64,000 nt of DNA from Kryptolebias marmoratus (taxonomy: Eukaryota > Chordata > Actinopteri > Cyprinodontiformes > Rivulidae): the NCBI RefSeq assembly GCF_001649575.2, contig NC_051441.1, positions 15,289,136 through 15,353,135 of the forward strand, read 5' to 3'. A program made the translations under genes and the position numbers. Each line of letters opens with the position of its first letter. The stretch's first letter is position 1. This document shows positions 60,901 through 64,000 of the stretch, one piece after another. Under the pieces are notes generated by a model. That model searched no databases, had not been told where the DNA came from, and worked only from the letters and a program-made list of their open reading frames with translations.

Positions 60901-63851
60901 ATGTCAACCGCAAGCAATACATCAAGGTACTTGTAACATCTTTTACAAGATTTAACCAAAATGGCTGTAACTCAGACCCTTCTCAGCATAAAATGATTTT
61001 ATTTTGAAACTGCATTCCTTCAAGTAATCGTGTGTCGTATTGTTGTAATGTTCTGTTTATTTGTCAGATGAATAAAATATGTTGGACGAAATATTAAAAA
61101 AGAAGCAAACTGGCGTTGTTTACTAACACAAAGTGTGTGATTTTTGCCTTCCACATTTGTTCCCAGATGAAGTTCGAAGCCAGAAGGAAAGTTGAAGAGG
61201 AGAAGAGGAGGAGAGAGATGGTACAATGACCTGTATAGGAAACAAATCCAAAAGAAGCAATGCATTTCTTTTCTTGGCAGTCAGTATTTCACCAGGATGC
61301 AGCTGCAAAGAGAAAAATATTTAAAAAAATAAATCCTTTATTGTTTCAGGAGCTGAGAAAGCGAGAGGTGGTGAACGTCACACACTTGGTGATCCCTGCG
61401 GAGCTGGGCGCTTTGCTGCAGGCGGCGGGAGGTGCGTAGATGTCCGTCTTTTCACATCGGCGCTCGTTGCACCCTGTCCTGCCGTATAATTCATGAACCG
61501 AAGCTCTGACAGAACTCTGCACCTCTTCGAAATGTGTCGGCTCATCGGCGCCGACAGCTTAAAAGATGATTTAAGCCAACCCGACAGAGCTGGACAAGAA
61601 GGGGCATTAGTTAATAAATAAACCAAGTAGTGGAAATTAGGGGCCTTAATGGCATTTTTAAACAAGCCCAAAAATAACCTATCGTTACCCCGCAGTGGAG
61701 GCTAACCTTTTTGGTTCCTTTCTGGTCTTGGTGTTGCCTCAGTCAGGAGGGAGCTGCATGCAGACTGTTTGGCTCTGCTCCAGGCTCCTCACATCCAGGA
61801 AGAAGGTCAGCTCACTCTGCCTCTGGACATCAACAACTTCCCTTTCTACCGCTACGTACAGATCCACTTCAGGGTGAGACGTGCATCAACACACACACAG
61901 CGTAAAGCCCAGAGAGTAGCTCAAAACGCATCTTATACAACAGTCTGTATACTGTATAAGATGCAACATACAGAATGGGCCTTTTTCTTTGCTTATATCG
62001 ACTACTTTTTGCCAATTTCTCAAGTTTCAAACTGGGGAAAAATTGTGAAAGAGCACCAACAAAACCCAAAGTTCTCCGACTGGGACATAAAACATTTGAC
62101 AAACTGCTGGTATAGTTTCAATTATGCAGTTTAAAATAACTTTGTCAATCATTTGTTGCCGTAGGAGCCAAAGTTTGGACTGTTAATGGCCCCTCTGGAG
62201 TCCCCTCTGACCCGAGTGGAGGACGACATGACGACGGAGGCTTTGGAGCTTTTCAACATGGTAGAACGTCCTCTTCAGTAGCTTGTTTTCTTTTTTTTTT
62301 GCTACAACAAAACACAGCAAACAGTGTTAAGAACAAGCAGGATATTACAGAGGAACACCAGAATGAGTTGTAATTTTTACCTTTGCCCCGCCCTCTTCAG
62401 GTTCTGAGATTCATGGGGGACCCTCACCTGAATGGCGCCCAAGAGAACATGTTTGGGAACTACATCGTCCAAAGGGGTCTGTTGTCTCCGGGTTTACGGG
62501 ACGAGATCCTGGCTCAGGTTGTCAACCAGGTTTGGAGGAACCCGAACGCCGACAACGCCGAGAGAGGCTGGCTCCTGCTGCTGGCCTGCGTGTGCAGCTT
62601 CGCCCCGTCTCCCAAGATGGAGAAATACCTGCTGAAGTGAGGAACCTGAATCCAAAAGATACACATTTTACGCTCTTATAAAATCTGTAACTAATGCTCA
62701 GTTGAGAGCTGTGGCAGTCAAACTGCTTTAATTTGTTTTTTAAACTTTGTGCTTTGTTTTGTTTTCACTGGATTCCTTTTTCCTTCAAATTGGTATTTTT
62801 GAGCAGGTTCGGCATTTTTACAGAGCCTGAAGACAACATCAAAACACTGCTCCTATACTAAATAGGACATCTCATAAGAAGATCACAATCTTACACATTT
62901 AGTGGTCTCTTTTTCAAACAACGAACTAAAGAATTTGCAGCTGCCTCATTTTGTGACCAATAAGACCAAAGTGGGCCTTCATGGCGCGTAAACAGATCGT
63001 TTTAGGCAAACGGTGACAAAAGGTGGAGAAAACCATGTAATTTTCTGAACATAATCAGGGATTAATCATTGCCAGTTTATTGCTGGTCTAATACATTACA
63101 AAATAACAAAAAAAAAAAATCTATAAATGAGCTTTAAAGTGGAGCCCGGTTTGATGTTTTCCCTCCAGGTTCGTGTCGGACCACTCTCCCGCGGGTTGCC
63201 AGGCGCTGCTGCAGCACCGACTCATCCAAGCCAATCAGAAGGTGCAGCTAAGCTCGGGCTCCGCCCCTGACACGGCACGGACCTACCCGCTGTCGCTGCT
63301 GGAGTGGACGGCCAATCGGAAAAAGGCCAACATGGTGCTGCACGTGCACTGTTTCGATGGTGAGGCGCCGTTTCAGGCGTATTATGTGGCTTTGTAGCAA
63401 CCATTTTTAAATGTTCCCTTGGCTCTGTGGAAGTGTTATGAAGAGTTATTATCTCACCTGTTGTGGATAGCTCTTTGACTGGCCTCAGTTTGGAAAAAAC
63501 AGAGTTGAATCCTGACAAAACTTTACTTATTTTTAAAAAAGAAGCAGAAAACGCTTTCAGATCAACTCTATGAGTGGGAACGTTCAAAGAAAAGCAGAGA
63601 GCAAAACGCCGACCTTTTATTTCGAGGGCTCAATTACAGCCTGATTACCTGATCATTGATTATTTATTGCTAGTCTGTATCAGGTAATGAGAGCTTGAGC
63701 TCACCCGGTCTTTAACGGTGGGTGTGCACGTTCTGAACAGTGTCCCTGAATTTCATCATTCCTGTTTTTTTTGTGCAGGAGGGTCCTTCCTGTGTCCAGT
63801 CCATTCTTGGACTAGTGGAGAGGATTTAGCAGGACACATCCTCCGTCACAG
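43035..63851 (+). CDS. myo15a: MYO15A, unconventional myosin XVA (5' complete, 3' cut by window end)
   Basis: Exons: 43035-48683, 48986-49068, 49306-49369, 49519-49628, 49940-50014, 51407-51497, 53201-53304, 53424-53487, 53593-53706, 53854-54015, 54990-55103, 57117-57175, 57444-57567, 57929-58024, 58241-58372, 58478-58603, 58754-58831, 58923-59080, 59179-59224, 59309-59433, 60064-60181, 60270-60445, 60842-60926, 61167-61220, 61350-61431, 61743-61873, 62165-62260, 62401-62636, 63169-63359, 63779-63851 (continues). About 2938 residues are in frame. Motor: P-loop GESGSGKT 1995-2002, switch [10 protein letters not shown] 2043-2051, switch II DIYGFE 2266-2271. Three IQ-like helices (about 2580-2651) and the start of the first MyTH4 domain (from about 2741, [11 protein letters not shown]) follow. 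In the family it carries whirlin/EPS8 to stereocilia tips; loss causes deafness (DFNB3, shaker-2). DRG2 as neighbour agrees with human 17p11.2. The tail FERM/SH3 part lies beyond the window. Confidence 0.96.
44685..44900 (+). repeat. 39-bp coding tandem repeat in the MYO15A giant exon
   Basis: Five full units and one partial unit of the 13-residue motif [13 protein letters not shown] (variants NTG, PVQQHLI). The nucleotide units are close to identical, so the array expanded recently. Confidence 0.95.
47115..48410 (+). repeat. Coding array of about 35-residue RLPDGTLxTR repeats
   Basis: About eleven units of the form [25 protein letters not shown], e.g. [19 protein letters not shown] followed by [10 protein letters not shown]. 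The first two and last units are the most diverged. Nucleotide identity between units is low, so the array is old and held at protein level. Confidence 0.9.
48986..49068 (+). other. myo15a: MYO15A exon after the giant exon, possible start of a short isoform
   Basis: The exon opens exactly with ATG in frame 0 (TTTAG|ATGTACGCA, residues [15 protein letters not shown]). Skipping the giant exon would leave this ATG as a natural start of the short, motor-first isoform known in mammals. This is inference from position only. Confidence 0.55.
50148..50272 (-). repeat. Foldback-family repeat arm in a MYO15A intron
   Basis: Contains CTGACTAGTTGTTAGCTCAT and CTACAACAGGTAGGATATTA. It is the reverse orientation of the arm at 29405-29562. 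Confidence 0.6.
51110..51300 (+). repeat. 38-bp minisatellite in a MYO15A intron
   Basis: About five head-to-tail units of 38 bp built on TTTAGAGTTCATCAGG and TTTATATAGTTTATCCAG, some shortened. It lies about 100 nt before the P-loop exon. Confidence 0.85.
51950..52460. repeat. Two inverted copies of a widespread fish repeat (SINE/LINE tail type)
   Basis: 51958-52080 contains AATTAACCTAACATGCACGT and GGAGAACCCGGGGAAAACCC. 52290-52460 contains the same family in reverse (GGAGTTTACACGCTCTCACA, TTTCCTCCCACAGGTCAAAA) and ends with a GGATGGATGA tail. Confidence 0.65.
54440..54530. mobile_element. hAT-like MITE fragment
   Basis: CAGGGATATTCAATTGGCGG followed by CCCGGAGACCACATCCAGCC resembles the terminal part of a fish hAT MITE. 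The other end was not resolved. Confidence 0.4.
55396..55496. mobile_element. Miniature piggyBac-like element flanked by TTAA
   Basis: TTAA at 55396-55399 and 55493-55496 bound about 93 bp with matching inverted ends, CCCTACTGTGGCC and GGCTTCAGGAGGG. A perfect 10-bp hairpin stem, CTTCGGGTCA/TGACCCGAAG, lies at 55412-55434. Class by TSD and termini only. Confidence 0.5.
55500..57116 (+). other. Large MYO15A intron with a candidate conserved element
   Basis: Intron between the exons ending 55103 and starting 57117. 56100-56340 is non-repetitive and contains GCATAATTTAAT (56261-56272) next to TAATTTCTAATTA, both homeodomain/POU-type motifs. 56815-56985 is a family-2 dispersed repeat. The rest shows nothing recognisable. 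Confidence 0.45.
57884..57919 (+). repeat. (TG)n microsatellite at a MYO15A splice acceptor
   Basis: About 18 TG units end 9 nt before the acceptor of the exon at 57929 (CGGGAGCAG|GATCTG). They replace the normal pyrimidine tract. Confidence 0.85.
59714..59936. mobile_element. hAT-like MITE, second subfamily
   Basis: Ends CAAGGGTGTCAAACTCCA and TGGAGTTTGACTCCCCTG are inverted copies. The flanks CCGTAAAC and CTTTAAAC are a decayed 8-bp target duplication. It lies in a MYO15A intron. Confidence 0.7.
63418..63530 (+). repeat. Foldback-family repeat arm in the last visible complete MYO15A intron
   Basis: GGCTCTGTGGAAGTGTTATG and TCACCTGTTGTGGATAGCTC match the arms at 17418 and 29405. Confidence 0.6.
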
Positions 63852-64000
63852 GTCAGAACGATCATTTATTATGTCTGCGTTTAGTCAAACTGAAAGGTTT
63901 CGAATGCCATAAAACCAATCTTTATCTTAGCCCGCTCTCAGTTAAATTTCAACACTTTTATTTATACGATATTTAGGTAGCTGCTGCTTTGAGCTCATCG

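Noticed and set aside
61695..61742. An earlier acceptor (CCGCAG ending 61694) for the MYO15A exon at 61743
   Set aside because: It would put the following LTLPLDINN segment out of frame. The acceptor ending 61742 keeps the frame and family match.

Overview
The window is nuclear DNA from a vertebrate, almost certainly a teleost (probably percomorph) fish. The genes are interrupted by many GT-AG introns. Their exons translate to close relatives of human ZNF598, SYNGR3, GFER, DRG2 and MYO15A. Introns and spacers hold typical fish repeats: hAT-like MITEs, a Tc1/Sleeping Beauty-like remnant, a LINE with a GATGGATG tail, and (CA)n/(AT)n microsatellites. No bacterial, CRISPR, phage or plasmid feature is present.

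Layout: (1) 1-180 is a LINE 3' tail. (2) 1041-7583, plus strand: complete ZNF598 (12 coding exons, 923 aa) behind a GC-rich promoter. (3) 7584-13243: 3' UTRs and repeat-bearing spacer. (4) 13244-19173 and 21543-25174, both minus strand: two complete head-to-tail SYNGR3 copies (230 and 223 aa) with identical intron positions. (5) 26436-27373, minus: GFER (3 exons, 195 aa). (6) 27904-32482, plus: DRG2 (13 exons, 364 aa), divergent from GFER across about 530 bp. (7) 32483-42700: a 10-kb repeat-rich spacer without a convincing gene. (8) 43035 to the window end, plus: MYO15A, with a giant 5.65-kb exon coding a 1883-residue N-terminal extension, then 29 motor/IQ/MyTH4 exons. The gene runs off the right edge.

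Gene order joins ZNF598-SYNGR3-GFER (adjacent on human 16p13.3) to DRG2-MYO15A (adjacent on human 17p11.2). The genes do not form a pathway. ZNF598 senses collided ribosomes, SYNGR3 is a synaptic-vesicle tetraspan protein, GFER is the mitochondrial intermembrane-space sulfhydryl oxidase, DRG2 is a translation-linked GTPase, and MYO15A is the hair-cell stereocilia-tip myosin.

The most unusual content is the tandem SYNGR3 duplication with a decayed cytoplasmic tail in one copy, and the internally repetitive MYO15A giant exon. That exon has about eleven copies of a roughly 35-residue repeat centred on RLPDGTLxTR, a 13-residue tandem repeat, and a Tyr/Asp-rich block. All exon boundaries were placed by hand from GT/AG sites, reading-frame continuity and remembered family sequences. 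Every complete gene closes in frame.
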